A stretch of 64,000 nt of DNA, from contig JAJHZJ010000252.1 in assembly GCA_023548195.1 (NCBI GenBank), positions 2,301,395 to 2,365,394 of the forward strand. Reading direction: 5' to 3'. The first letter of the stretch is position 1; each line of letters starts with the position of its first letter. Shown here piece after piece: positions 1 through 11,779 of the stretch. Source of the DNA: Bettongia penicillata ogilbyi. Lineage: Eukaryota; Chordata; Mammalia; Diprotodontia; Potoroidae. Under the pieces are notes generated by a model, which was not told where the DNA came from, searched no databases, and saw only the letters and a list, made by a program, of their open reading frames with translations. The position numbers were made by a program, and so were the translations under genes.

Positions 1-234
1 AAATCTCCCCAAGTTATCATCAGTACACATTCCACCCCTAACTGACTCCTGAGCGGGGTTAAGCAGGACTGGCGCCATCAGAAACAGGCTTGCCAGAAGA
101 GGAGGAGGCAGACCCTTTACATGTTATTCCAATGGCAGCAAAGTCTATTCCCATTCCCCAAATATTGCCCTCATCTGCTTGTTCAAGTCTAAAATCATAG
201 AGTTAGGGATTTATCCATTCGGCTTACATTAATC

Positions 235-490
235 ACACACAGATCACAGAAGATATAAGAGTTGGAAGGGACCCCAGAGGCCGCGTCTGACCAAGAATCC
301 CCCCTACATGATGGCAAAATGGTCATCCAGTCTTTGCTTGAAAATGTCTAGTAATGGGGAACCTAAGAAGTGGGTGAGGGAGGGAGGAGAAGTAGAAGCC
401 GTTACGTTTTTCTATAGCTTCAAAACTAAGGAAGTTTTTCTGATGTCAAGTGGAAATGCCTCCCTGAACCTTCTGCCTTCTGGTATCGAA
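235..490 (+). mobile_element. CR1/L3-type LINE 3' fragment
   Basis: The order of blocks 'agttggaagggaccc', 'gtcatccagtctttgcttg', 'aatggggaacc' and 'aggaagtttttctgatgtc' matches the 3' part of old CR1/L3 LINEs shared by amniotes. It is diverged and has no open frame of its own. Bases 1-230 before it, and 490-965 after it, show nothing I recognise. Confidence 0.6.
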
Positions 491-967
491 AAGAAAAATG
501 TTTTTGCACAGATCCCCCTTCAGCTGTTTGAACAGGTAACTCTTGTATTCCCTAGACTTTTCTGCGCGGCTAAACTTCTGCATAGCTTGGTTTCTTTGCA
601 TCTTTGTAGCCCTCTTTTACAAAGTAGTAGTCTCCTCTAATAGCTCTAGCTTGCTACAGTCTGGTGCCCTAGGTCCTACCCCTAGCTGCTAAGGAACGGG
701 TTAACTCTGGTCTTTGCTTGTTGAGGAGGGTGTTACTACCCTCAGCAGGCATTTTATATCATTCCCAATCCATTCTTCTTTCATCGTGGAGTCTTTAAAT
801 TCATTCTCCAGTTTCTAACTAACAGTAGAGGGTTTAAGAATTAATTTCCTAGTAACCCTCTAGATATTTCTTCGAGCATCTGGCAGTGGGTATAGTACAG
901 CTACCACATCTTCTTCCATACTGTCAATAACCAACCTCCCCCTCACCAAATCAATGTCAGACAATCA

Positions 968-1245
968 AGGCATCTAAGGGTGCAGTGAAAAGAGCTCTGG
1001 ACTTGGGGTCTAGAAGATCTGAACTCAAATCCTGCCAGACAAGTTCAAACTCAGTCTCAAATACTTACTCCTAGCTGTGTGACCCAAGGCAAATCATTTA
1101 ATCTCTGTCTGCCTCAGTTTCCTCATCTATAAAATGAAGATAATAATAGCACCTACCTCCCAGAGTTGTTCTGACGATCAAATGAGATGATATTTGTAAA
1201 GTGCGTTGTAAACCTTAAAGCACTATAAAAATTCCTGTTTTTATT
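968..1245 (+). mobile_element. MIR/CORE-SINE
   Basis: This is a tRNA-derived head followed by the CORE block. Landmarks are 'agctgtgtgacccaaggcaa', 'cctcagtttcctcatctat', 'aataatagcacctacctccc' and a 3' end near 'ttgtaaagtgcgttgtaaac' running into an AT-rich tail. It is nearly full length in plus orientation. Confidence 0.85.
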
Positions 1246-1594
1246 ATTAAATGATGAAGATGCGTGGGGCATCAGTCTAACCACTATAGATACAAAGACT
1301 GAGTAAAAGCAGTCCTTTCCCTCAAGCAGCTTCTATTTATCCAGTGGGGGAAATAACAAGTGCATAAACAACTGCAGTCAATTCAATTTAAGAACCTTTT
1401 TAAAAAATGTTCATTGTATTTATTTTTTATTTTGAATTTATGGAATAAAACAAGCATTTCCATAACACAGTATAATAAAAAGATGATCAACATGAAAGCA
1501 TAAATCTATTGTGTACAATTTGCTATTCCTTTTAAATATACAAGAAAGTTATCACGTAAATTTATTTTTTCCATTTTTGTCTTCCCTCCTCCAC

Positions 1595-1700
1595 CTCAGT
1601 GAAATACCTACTATGTTCCAGACACCCTCCTAAGAGCCGAGGATACAAAAAAAAACAAAAAAAGTCAGTCCCTGCCCTCAAGGAGTTTATAATACGATGG
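1595..1700 (+). mobile_element. L2-type LINE 3' end
   Basis: 'cctactatgttccagacac', 'gaggatacaaaaa' and 'ccctgccctcaaggag' are the hallmark blocks of L2 3' ends. Bases 1380-1560 before it are an AT-rich stretch that I think is another diverged repeat, but I cannot assign it. The simple-repeat tract starts directly after this fragment. Confidence 0.65.
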
Positions 1701-1731
1701 AGAAGACAACACACAAAAACAAGCCAAAAAG

Positions 1732-2712
1732 AGGGTGTATGTATGTGTGTGTGTGCATATATGTGCGTACGTATATGTGTGTACGTGTACATGTGTGAGT
1801 GTGTCTATGTGTGTATGTCTGTATATGTGTATGTGTGTATAAGTGTGTATCTGTATGTGTGTATGTATGTGCGTGTGTTTGTATATATGTGTGTATACAT
1901 ATGTTTGTATGTGTGTATACATGTGTATGTGTGAGGTATATATGTGTATGAGTGTATATGTGTGTAAGTACGTGTATGTATATATGTTTCTGTATATGTG
2001 CGTATGCGTGTAAATTTGTGTATGTGTCTGAGCATGTTTGTGTGTGTGTATGTGTGTGTATGTATGTGTGTATGTATATGTATGTGAGTGTGTGTATGTG
2101 TATGCATATGTGTATGTGTGTGCATGTGTGTATACGTGTCTGTATGTGTGTGAATGTGTGTATGTTTCTGTGCATGTTTGTGCGTGTGAGTGTGTGTATG
2201 TATGTGTATGTGAGTGTGTTTGTGTGTATGTGAGTATATGTGTGGATAAGTGTGTGTATGTGTGTATATGTGTGTATGTGAGTGTGTGTATGTGTCTATA
2301 TATGTGAGTGTATGTGTGTGCATGTGTGTGTATGTGTATGTGTGTATGTGTTTGTATATGTGTGTGAATGTGTGTATGTGTCTGTGAATGTTTGTGTGAG
2401 TGTGTGTACATGTGTGTGCATGAATGTATATATGTGTGTAAATATGTCTATATATGTACATGTCTCTATGTGTATGTGCGTGTGCTTGAGTTTAGGTGTG
2501 TGTGTATGTATGCATGTATATGTGTGCATGTGTATGCGAATGTGCGAATTGCGTACATGTGTATATGTGTGTGGGTGTGTGCATGAGTGTATGTATGTGT
2601 ATGCTTGTGAATGTGCATATGTGTGTATGTGTGTGTGTATATGTTTGTGATTATGCGTGTATGTGTTTATGTGTGCGTATGTGTGTGTTTGTGTATATGT
2701 GTGTATGTGTAT

Positions 2713-2764
<52 letters not shown>
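1732..2764. repeat. ~1 kb TG/TATG alternating purine-pyrimidine tract
   Basis: The stretch is almost entirely built from TG, TATG and TGTATG units with scattered interruptions, ending in about 25 uninterrupted TG units (roughly 2714-2763). Almost every dinucleotide step alternates pyrimidine and purine, the composition favoured in Z-DNA. Frames without stops run through it on both strands and give Cys/Val/Tyr/Met or His/Thr/Tyr/Ile polymers, which are not proteins. The 425 bases after it (2765-3190) hold no feature I recognise. Confidence 0.97.
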
Positions 2765-2766
<2 letters not shown>

Positions 2767-3190
2767 GCCACCAGGGAGTACCCAGTGAGGTGGGGACCAT
2801 GGAATTAAAGTCACATGGAGTTACCTAGAGGGTTGTAATCTCTCTATAGAGGAAGGCTTTTTTAGAGAAGTTTAACGCTCCACCTCCAGCCCTCCAATCA
2901 GAGGGGAGAGGCAGCTGAGAGTTACGTAGGTGAAACACACCATGTGGTTGAAATATCGCCTTAAAGGGGAAGGTCACTATTAGCAGGTAGAGGGGCTCTG
3001 GATCAGCCTCCCTCAGTTTAAGCTGAGTTGTGAAGGAAAACAGGGATTCTGAGTCAGAGATGGGGGCGGAGGACATTGCAGATATAGGAAAGAGTCAGTA
3101 CAAGGGTATGGAGAGAAATGGAAAACTGTGTGGATAAACAAATGAGGCAGCCTGGCTGGATACGGGAGGACAATCAGTTCTGCTACAACC

Positions 3191-3885
3191 ATTGTTTGGA
3201 AAACATGAATTTTTCCGATGGAACTGATTTATTAAGAAACAATTTGAGCAGAACATGAATTTCACCTTGACTTATGCATGATTTTGTCCCTGAAAAACAG
3301 CAGGAACACAGAAAACAGCAGCACTTCACAATAACACTCAAACTGTACCCTTTGAGATGCTCACTTCCTTCACAAACAAATCAAGTCCTTTTCAAGGTAA
3401 AATGTCATCTTTATTATACAATAAATCTTACTTATTGACTATATTTGATGCAGTAAGAGCTGTGGGCAGAGGAGGGCTGGTCAACATCCGTACACTCTAC
3501 CCCCGTCATCCCTCACCTTCCCTGATGGCCTGGGGGTGGAGGGGTAGGGTGTAAAGGTGGCCACCTGTGTAACCCACCAATGCTACCCCCTTGCCTGTAG
3601 CCAACTTACTTTACTTCCCCAATCCTTTGGGAACCAGGGCTCAGACAGAATAGCAGACCCAAGGCCTCAGAGGCTTTCCACTATTTGTTGTAATATTTTT
3701 AACATGTACAAAACTGTGCTACCATTTTCATTAGGTTCCTATCTTTTTTTTAATGAATCAGTGATGAAATTTTTGAGTGTTTTCTCCCTAACCCCATTTT
3801 CCTATTGTTTTCGTTGCAAAATTTTGCATAGTGTGATCATTTTTCAAACATGTATGTCAAATTATAACAGAACTGAACATGGAGG
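3191..3885. repeat. Unclassified ~0.7 kb interspersed repeat, copy 1
   Basis: This segment is colinear with 43131-43735. Shared blocks, in order, include 'atttgagca', 'ttttcaaggtaaa', 'agagctgtgggcagagga', 'aacatgtacaaaactg', 'ttaggttcctatctttttt' and 'ttttgcatagt'. No terminal inverted repeats, poly(A) tail or coding capacity is visible, so the class is unknown. The two copies are diverged with several indels, which suggests an old interspersed family rather than a recent duplication. Confidence 0.7.
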
Positions 3886-3989
3886 GGAGTACTGTGTAAG
3901 AAAACCAAAGCAGTAAGAAAGGGTGGAGCCATGAAGTGTTTCTAGCCAGGGGCAGGACCAAGTGCATTAGACTACAGCCAGCTGGAGCT

Positions 3990-4560
3990 ATTAAAAGAGA
4001 TTACTATTCTGTAAGAAAAGATGACAAAGATGCAAAAAAACCAAGCTATGCAGAAGTTTATATTTGACCCTAGAGGCAATAAAGAACTGTTGGATGGGGG
4101 TGGGCAGGGAAGGAGAGGGGGTCCAACATAGACCTGCATTTCAGAAAAGTCAGTTGGACAGCTGTGTGGAGGAGGGGTTGAACTGGAGGGAGCTGATGGT
4201 AAAGAAGTCAATTACAAGCTATTGCAATAGTCTAGGGGAATGAGAATGCAGCCCTTAACTAGGGCTATGGTTTCATGAGTGGAGAGAAAGGGATATATAT
4301 GACAAACGACAAGATCTGATAACTAATTGGATATGTGGTGTGAGAGTAAGAGTAAGAAGTGGAAGATGCCACCAAGTTTGGGAACCTGGGTGATGGTGAT
4401 GCCCTTGACAGAAATGAGGAAGTTCAAAAGGGACATAGGTTTTCAGTAAAAGATAGTAAGTTCTATTCTGTACTCATAGAGCTTTAAATTGCATATAAGA
4501 CATCAGTTCCAAATGTCCAGCAGGCTGTTGGTAAAGCTTAGTACTGAATGGTTTAAAATT
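3990..4560 (+). mobile_element. L2-type LINE 3' region
   Basis: The blocks 'cagttggacagctgtgtgga', 'tattgcaatagtctagggga', 'aactagggctatgg', 'aattggatatgtggtgtgag', 'gggaacctgggtgatggtg' and 'aaatgtccagcaggctgttg' follow the order of the purine-rich 3' region of L2 elements. It is degraded and non-coding. Confidence 0.7.
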
Positions 4561-4606
4561 CTTTCAATAGTTTCATCATCCAAGTCATCAGATACCTCTA
4601 AATCAA

Positions 4607-4866
4607 GAGTCCTTGTTATCGAAGCATTTCAGCTGTGTCCACTTCTTTGTGACCCTATTTTGGGGTTTTCTTGACAAAAATACTGGCGTGGTTTGCCATG
4701 TCCTTCTCCAGCTCTTTTACGGATGAGGAAACTGAGGCCAATAAGGTTAAGTGACTTGCCCAGGGTCACCCAGCTATTAAGTGTCTAAGGCTGGGTTTGA
4801 ACTCAGGAAGATGAGTCTTCCTGACTCCAGGTCATGCACTCTATCCACTGTGCCATCTTGCCTGAC
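4607..4866 (-). mobile_element. tRNA-SINE with RTE-type tail
   Basis: The minus-strand copy has its RTE-like tail at the left ('ggggttttcttgac', 'tggtttgccatgtccttctc') and its tRNA-derived head at the right ('ctatccactgtgccatct'). The CORE-like middle 'gatgaggaaactgaggcc' is present. It is essentially full length. The 480 bases after it (4867-5345) hold nothing I recognise. Confidence 0.88.
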
Positions 4867-5349
4867 TGAGAGTCCTTGACAGGGGTCATATGCAGCTCAT
4901 AAACAGGATCAAATCCTGCCTATAGACATCAGCTAGTTCTCCAGGATTCTGGTAGCCATGGTGACAATGTCGTTTAAATAAGGTATAAGCCACACTGAAA
5001 CATGGCTGGCAATAAGGTTCCAACAAAGTAAATAGCATCACTTAAACACAATTATCCACTAGTTCTTTGAATCAAGGGGCTTGTACTAATTATAGGGTCT
5101 GAATGGGGGGAGCACAGGGGCAGGGGGCAGGGAGACTTCAATGCTCCTAGTACAAATAATATGATCAATATAATTGATTGTTTGGAAATTACTGGTACAA
5201 ACAATTTATAGCTTATACATCAATTTAGCCTAAACATCCACATACATACCAAAAATTTTAAAAAATAAAAAAATTTAAATGGATCCTTGAAATGCTAATT
5301 GTGTGCTTTTCCTTCATTGTTGAAATGCTAATACAGTTTTAGCTCAAAC

Positions 5350-5690
5350 TAAGGCAATTCATAAATGTAATAATAATACTAATATATTTATACAGTGCTT
5401 TTATGTTTGCAAAGTGTTTTGCATATATATTTGATAAGGATCACAAGTAAGCCCCTATTAATGCACCTCAGCTCCCATAAGTTCACAGATTTGGAGATGG
5501 AAGAGACTTTACAGGTCTTCTAGTCAAGCCCCCTCATTTCTATGAATAAGAAATCTGAGACCTAAAGACTTTACATGACTTGCCAAAAGACATAGAGATA
5601 GCAAGTGGTAGAGCCAACATTTAGACTTGGGTCCTCTGAATCCAAATCCATCACCCTTTCCACCATATTGTGCTACCACTCTCTGGAGTT
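5350..5690 (-). mobile_element. MIR/CORE-SINE fragments
   Basis: 'acagtgcttttatgtttgc' and 'aaagtgttttgcatatatat' (5390-5435) are the 3' part of a minus-strand MIR. From 5475, 'gacttgccaaaagacataga' through 'ccctttccaccatattgtgc' is the rest, joined to 'tttggagatggaagagac', a block commonly found next to MIRs. Confidence 0.7.
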
Positions 5691-5825
5691 CCTACCTACC
5701 TTGGGTTCAATGTAAGGTACTTTGTATAGTCATAATTATGTAAAGAAGCTCCTCATCCAGTATATTCTCTACCAATAGATAAGGCCAAATAGGAAAGCAT
5801 TGAATTAGGGGAAAATAATAAATTA

Positions 5826-5950
5826 AATTAAAAGAGAAGCAGCATAGAGGATAGAGGACTGGCCTCAAAGGCAGACCAGGTTCAAGTCCTATCTCTAACA
5901 TATGACTATGAGAGACTGGGCAAGTCAATTAACCTCTCATCATCCCTGGC
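5826..5950 (+). mobile_element. 5' part of a tRNA-SINE
   Basis: 'gcatagaggatagaggact', 'ggttcaagtcctatct' and 'gggcaagtcaattaacctct' are the tRNA-derived head and first CORE block of a plus-strand SINE. It ends where a hAT fragment begins. Confidence 0.7.
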
Positions 5951-5961
5951 AACTCTCTTCC

Positions 5962-6135
5962 TGGGTCCATAAATTTTCTAAAAAAACATTTTAACAACTG
6001 TAATTCAACATATTGAGTTCTCTTTTTATTTTATGCATCATTGCATGTATTTGATTTTATGCATTTAAAAGCACTATTGTGAGGATGGGTTCATAGCTTC
6101 ATCAAATGGCCAACGGGTCCATGACAAAAAAAAAA
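5962..6135 (+). mobile_element. hAT-type DNA transposon fragment
   Basis: 'cattttaacaactgtaattc', 'ttttattttatgcat' and 'catttaaaagcactattgtg', then 'ggtccatgac', match fragments at 37765-37915, 30725-30840 and 41870-42075. These have the end motif 'ttcttaac' typical of an old hAT non-autonomous family. It is internal and degraded. From 6140 to 7185 I see no assignable feature, only a pyrimidine-rich stretch around 6400-6660. Confidence 0.5.
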
Positions 6136-7189
6136 TTAATCCTTACTCTAAGACTGAGTTGAATAACAATTGGCATACATTGAAATAGGAGTTCCTTACT
6201 TTTACCCAAGAAATCACAAAAGTATAATTTTAAAAATTAAATAACAAGGAAAAAGAAAGGAGAATATTTCTCACTCTCTACCTCATCCCCAAATAATCAG
6301 GGGTATGATATCCTGTAGACTTCCATGTCAATGAAGAAGGGAATACTTCTTGGAGAATAAATTCTTCTATTTGAGGAAGGGTTATGTCGTGGCTATAATA
6401 CCTCTCCTGGTTCTCTCTGGCATACTGGGAAACTGGAATATGGTTCCTCAGCCTCACTTGTCATTGCTTCCTTTGGCCATGTCCAGAATTCCTCTTCTAA
6501 TGGCCACTCCACTTTCTCCACTTCGCATTTCCTTTCTACTCCTGAAGCTACTCTTCGTTGTGTTCTCACTGCACTCTTTTTCCTTTTGGAGAGTTTCTTC
6601 CTTCACATTCTTTTGTGAGAGTTCCCTAGGCCAACATATCTCATCATGTTTTCCAATTTTTGTCAGATAATGGGTTTTTGTTCCAAAAGTTTGGACCATT
6701 GAGTTTATCATCTGCTAGGTTACTATGGTCATTCACTATAATGTCATTTGTATTTAATCCATTCTACTGATCCACTACTCTATTTCATAGCCATGAATAG
6801 ATGGTTCTGATAGGCCTTGTTATTTAAACTCAATGAGGACAGCTAACTGCTCAGCTACCCTGTCTTCATTTATCTTTATTTTCAGTGCCCTGTAAACCAC
6901 TTTTGCCCTACCCTTCATTGTCCGAAGATAATCGTCTTTAGAAGAGAAAAGAAACAAAAAATAAGATTTATCATCATCTGTGATCATCCTGCCATCCATC
7001 CCAAACTATGATCCTGCCCTTTCTTTGGTCTGACTCTTATTCCCTAATTTCTGTTTGAAAAGGAGCAAAGACAAAGAAAAATGGGGGACGTGCAAACTAA
7101 CCACACTAAGCAGCAACACAGAAACAGTTCGTTCTTGAGGGAAAAGAACGCCCTGGTGCCCTGTTTCTCAGTGACTTGTTTGTATAAGA

Positions 7190-9018
7190 CTAACAGAAGA
7201 ATATTAGAATGGGGAATCCTGAACTCCAGAACTGCTTTGTGAGTACTGGGCCCATTGCATGGTTACAACCTTGCCTTTCATTTGAAGGACTTTTTCCTGA
7301 TCGTTTGCAGAACTTGTAGTTTCTGAATTGAATTGTTAAATTTAACCACTGTGTGTCTGGGAATTTGCAGCCTTGAGATTTTTTTTTCCTAGAGGTCATC
7401 TGTGAATTTTTTCAATTGAAATTTCATTTTCTTTTCTCAGAAGTTCTGGGTAGTTCTATTATTTCCTGAATTATGTTGTTAAGATTTTTTTGTCCTGCCT
7501 TGTTCTCCTGATAGACCTAGAATCCTTAGGTTGTTTCTATAAATCTTGTCTTTGAGACTGGTATGTTTTGCTTGCATAATGAGTTTATCTCTTAACATTG
7601 CTAATTTTTGCTTTTCTTCTTCTGGATTGTCCTTCACTTCTGTATATTTGCATTCCCAGTATATTGTTCTCTTTTTTATTTCTTTAGTGAGACTTTCCAT
7701 CACAGATTCCAGTTTTTCTATTCTACCCATTATTTTCGCTAGGCAGATCATAAATTCTGCTCTCATAATTCTTATTTCTCTTTTAAATCACTCAGGAACA
7801 ATGTGTTGTGGTTCCATGTTATCCTCACATTGCACAGGGTCTTCTTTTGCATCAAGTTTTGGGTCATTTCCCATCATTTTATAATATTCAATCATAGATG
7901 CCAGAATGAGTTTAGTAGATCTGGAGGTCATAGTTCCTTCTATTATTGTTGATGACTTCCTTGTTGATTTGTCTACTATGTTCAAAATCTTCATTTTCTT
8001 CTTCCTAAGATCTTTGGTAATTTCAATCTCCTCCCCCTCTTCATTTCCCTTATCCACTTTTGACTCTGTCCCCTTTCATAATGGTTTCCTTGGGGGCTGG
8101 ATCTCACAGTGTCTCAACTTCCTCCCACACTGGGAAATTCACAGTTTATCAGCCAAAGCCTCTTTGTGAGTGACTTTTAGATGGTCAGAACTGGCCCCAG
8201 ACTGATTTTGTACTCTACCTCACACTTAATGGAATGCCACACGGTCCCCAACACAATATCCTATGTTCGTGCCCTGCCCTTTGTTCTTCAGTTCTTTTGC
8301 CAGGCACCAGTTCAGAGAGCTACTGGGGTGGTGCTATGAGGTTGTCTGTACCATCAGTTCAGAGATATGCGATATTGGTATATGGGACTGTGGTTACTGG
8401 CTGGCTATTGTAGCCCAGGCAAATTTCCACAGACTGGATCTAGGGTCTCCATTGCACTGAAGTAAGAGAGAGAGGGAAAAAGAACGGGGGTGGGTTTGGT
8501 TGTAAGCTTGTCCTTGGGTCTGCTAGCGCAGCTTTGCACTAGGGTACCAAGTGAGCTCAGTCAGTAAGAGTTAGTTCATTTTTTTTTAACTGGTTTTGGA
8601 TACTGGGTGTCCTAGACCATAGAGACACATGAAGTTGTTTTATCTTTGGCACATGATTTCTGTTTGGGAGAAATGTGAGAAGTTGTAGGGATCAGATAAA
8701 ATGTCTAGTTTTCAATCTTGTTGCTCAAACGCGAGAAGACTCGGAGTCATTTCTGTTTGTGACATGTATCAATACTTATTAGGTTTGCATTTTACAAGCT
8801 GGACTCAGACGTACTTTTCTCCTCTGCCTGCAGTTCTGGAAGCTGCCAGTAGGCGAATTCTAGCACATTGGGTTTGGTTGCATAAGTGCTAGGAGGCTTA
8901 GCCCATCTGAAAGAAAACGATTTATAGTAAAATCTGAGGTATATCGTGAAGGGGCCGTTTCTCCTCCTACTTTAGAGTAGCTGCAACTGTCCTCTGACTG
9001 CTGCCATCATGATTTTCT
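7190..9018 (-). mobile_element. L1-type LINE, 5' UTR plus broken ORF1
   Basis: On the minus strand the segment starts near 9018 with a 'catgatggcagc' block that resembles the YY1-like start of L1 elements. About 950 bp of presumed 5' UTR follow, then an ORF1 remnant. The piece at 8057-7788 is N-terminal and charged. The piece at 7766-7479 is a Lys/Glu-rich coiled-coil region ending in 'NNLRILGL', a conserved L1 ORF1p motif just before the RNA-recognition domain. Further ORF1 sequence, including a 'QEKVLQ'-like block, lies in other frames down to 7190. ORF1 is interrupted by stops and frameshifts. No ORF2 follows, so this is either a 3'-truncated L1 or another ORF1-only copy. Confidence 0.65.
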
Positions 9019-9059
9019 TGGTTGGTTGCTGCGTCAAAATTTCATGGTAATCCTCCTCC

Positions 9060-9160
9060 ACCCCTTAGACTCGTCAGCTCTGAAGTATAAATACAACCCT
9101 CTGTGTTCCAGAGCATCAGTTGGTTGTTTCTCTCTACCGTGCTGTAAGCTGTGAGTTCAT
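9060..9160 (+). promoter_or_regulatory. Weak TATA-like promoter candidate or LTR remnant
   Basis: 'gaagtataaataca' (about 9080) is a good TATA box, followed 30-50 bases on by 'ctgtgttccagagcatcagt' and a pyrimidine-rich 'tgtttctctctaccgtgctg'. The arrangement resembles the U3/R part of an LTR, or an isolated core promoter. No flanking repeat or downstream gene supports either. Apart from this, 9160-10440 holds only purine-rich, possibly L2-derived sequence (10000-10400). Confidence 0.2.
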
Positions 9161-10794
9161 GCCTTCGTAGGCAAACTTGTGCTTGCAATGGGACCACCTT
9201 CCATTCGCGTCTTTAGTGCAGGATTTTGTGATATCTCAAAAGGCAGTTGGCATCTTCCAGGGTATGGAAGCAGCAGGATAATGGCTACTACTAGAATAGT
9301 TGCCCTGGCAACGGCATAAGAGGAAGACTGGCTGAGAGGGAAAGAATTGCTCACAGAGAGACCCCCAGAAGGAAAGAGCCCACGAGGCATTGATTAGGCT
9401 GTATTCAGTAGAGGTGAAATGTAAAAGAGCTAACAAGCAACCTTCAACTAGAAACTGCCTGCAAATATTTCCACAAGATCGGAATATTATCCTTTCAGCT
9501 GATGATAATCATTCTAAAGTGCCCCACTGCTTAGTATACCCCTTTACGTATGGGAATAAAGTTCCATAGCACACTCATGTTTGTACTCAGGGTACTTTTT
9601 TTTAAACATCCTCCCCCCCATGCTGGGAAGTCCCTTTACAATAGAACCAATGATAGAATTATTTCTCAGGGGAATGAAGTAGAGGTGAGCTTTTAGCATT
9701 GGGAATCTGGCTTCACTATCGAGGGGACAGGCAACCCCAGAGCAATGAACTTTGAGCTACCTATGAGGGCGTGTAGGGGACAAAGATTGTCAAAATTTAC
9801 CAGTTCCTCTGACTTCACCCAAGAGGTATATAGCTAGCCACTGGGCTAGATTTCATACTTTTCCTACAAATCTAGCACCTGCATGGGATAGGTGCTTATC
9901 CTTAGTAGAACTAGTTATTCCCTCAAGCATCTATCATAAACAACTTTCTCAAGGAGTTTAGCCACAAAAGAAAAGAGAGATATAGGACAACAGCTAGCAA
10001 GGAAGATGAGACAAAGCAGGGTTTTTTGAAAATGGGGAGACAAGTAGGGAGAATGGGAGGAGAAGAGAAAGATTTAAGATTAGTGACAGAGTGGGTATGA
10101 TAGAGGGGGAAATCTGCTGGAGAAGATGGAATGGAAGGAGATATGTGTGCATACAGAGGGGTTTGCCTTGGTGGGGAGAAGTTATATTGTCAAGAAGTAT
10201 CTGGGTGATATGAGATGAGGAGGAGGAGAGAAGAGAGAATTCTCACCAAATGAACTCAACTTTTTCATGGACGTATGAGGCGAGACTCTCAGCTGAGAAA
10301 GAGGGGGAAGGGAAAATCATGAGAAGTTTGAGAAGGGATGAAAAGTTTGAACAGCTACTCTGGGAAGTGCAATGAGGGGCCAGTTGAGATTACATAACAT
10401 GGACTTTTAGCAGATCCAGTCAGCATGGTTTGGGGATAGTTTTTCCAATCTTTGTTTAGATATTATATTCTCTTTTATATAAATATACTTTTGTATTAAA
10501 AAAAAAAAAACAACTAGCTACACCCTCTTGGCTGGCCTCCATACTCTTCTTCAACTTCTTTCTCCAGAAATGTTTAAGTCTCTGTCCCTGGCTCCTCTGT
10601 TTGAGAGAGGTCTCATTAAACCTTCCTGGGCAGAACAGATGGCTTGAAAATACCTGAAGCAAATGGCCTCAGAGGGGAACAACTCTAGCTTTCTCTTCCC
10701 TTCCTCAGTATGCGCCATTTTGAGTTCCAACAGTACCTACATTGATTCAGCCAGATTCATGTCATCTATCCCTATCATTTGACAGGGGAAGGGT

Positions 10795-10952
10795 GGAGAA
10801 GAGAGGGAGGGAGGGAAAAAGGGAGGGAAGGAAGGGGGGGGAAGGAAGGAAGGAAGTTATAGAATAAGAACCAATAATATTTCTTTTGTTCATTTCAAGT
10901 CCCCAGAAGATGGTGCTAGGCTTTTAGAGCAAGAATCTCTCTTCATACCTAG

Positions 10953-10983
<31 letters not shown>
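10795..10983. repeat. GGAA-rich purine tract and (CA)n microsatellite
   Basis: Bases 10795-10856 are nearly pure purine (GGGA/GGAA units). Bases 10946-10983 are (CA)n preceded by GCGC. Around them, 10440-11770 contains unique-looking AT-rich sequence without recognisable genes or repeats. Confidence 0.9.
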
Positions 10984-11779
10984 GTCACAGTATGAAGTCT
11001 CCTACTCTTCTCTCCTTACCATCCATCCATCCATCCCACACCAAAGGAACACATATAAAATCAATAATTAAATGGAAGACCATGGGATTTTTGAGAAACT
11101 AGAGAAACCAATTCAGTGAAGATAAATAGCTAACAGAAACAAAACAAACTAAAAAGACATGTTTTGAGGGTACAGCTCAGCATTCTCAGAGTACAGGAGT
11201 GAAAGGAAGAAAAGTTTGGACTCTCCCAAATTTACTCTTGGCAATATAGAGAGCTCCAGCTACTCTGCAGCTGCTCCTTCATTAAGTTGAAGTCTTTCTT
11301 TTTTTCTCATGGTTTTGGCCTTGTCCCTCTTCTTCCAGTTTATGCGAGGTCATAAGCCTCATCAGTGGCAGCGGAAGAAGTAGTACAGACAGAACCTGGA
11401 GACATTTTCTCTCTTTTATCTCCTTTAGGACACTTCCTAATGTCAAAACCTCTCAAGAGACTTCTCCTTCCCCTCCTCCTCCACCCCCTCCCCTAGAATG
11501 AGAAGGATATGTAGTAGACACCAGTTTCTCTACCATCCTGCTACATATACCACCAAAAATACATGTTAGTGTTTCTATCAATTTGTGATTTTATGGATGT
11601 GTTTAGTTCATACAGATCATGACCTAGCCATGCCTTCTCAACATATACAGTTCTTAAAAATGTCCTTGTAGGAATATGGGATGGTAATTATTTATGTCTT
11701 TTCAAGTGACTTTTCAAAAGTATTAATAATATTTCCCCAATGATATCTTATCCTTTCCTTTTTTCAAGAATCTTGAGAA

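Noticed and set aside
1665..2814. Several long open frames on both strands (up to 248 codons)
   Set aside because: They are His/Thr/Tyr/Ile or Cys/Val/Tyr/Met polymers produced by the TG/TATG tract, which lacks stop codons by composition.
10946..10983. Short regularly spaced repeats considered as CRISPR-like or satellite arrays, here and in the other simple tracts
   Set aside because: All are mono- to tetranucleotide microsatellites without spacers, in a vertebrate genome.
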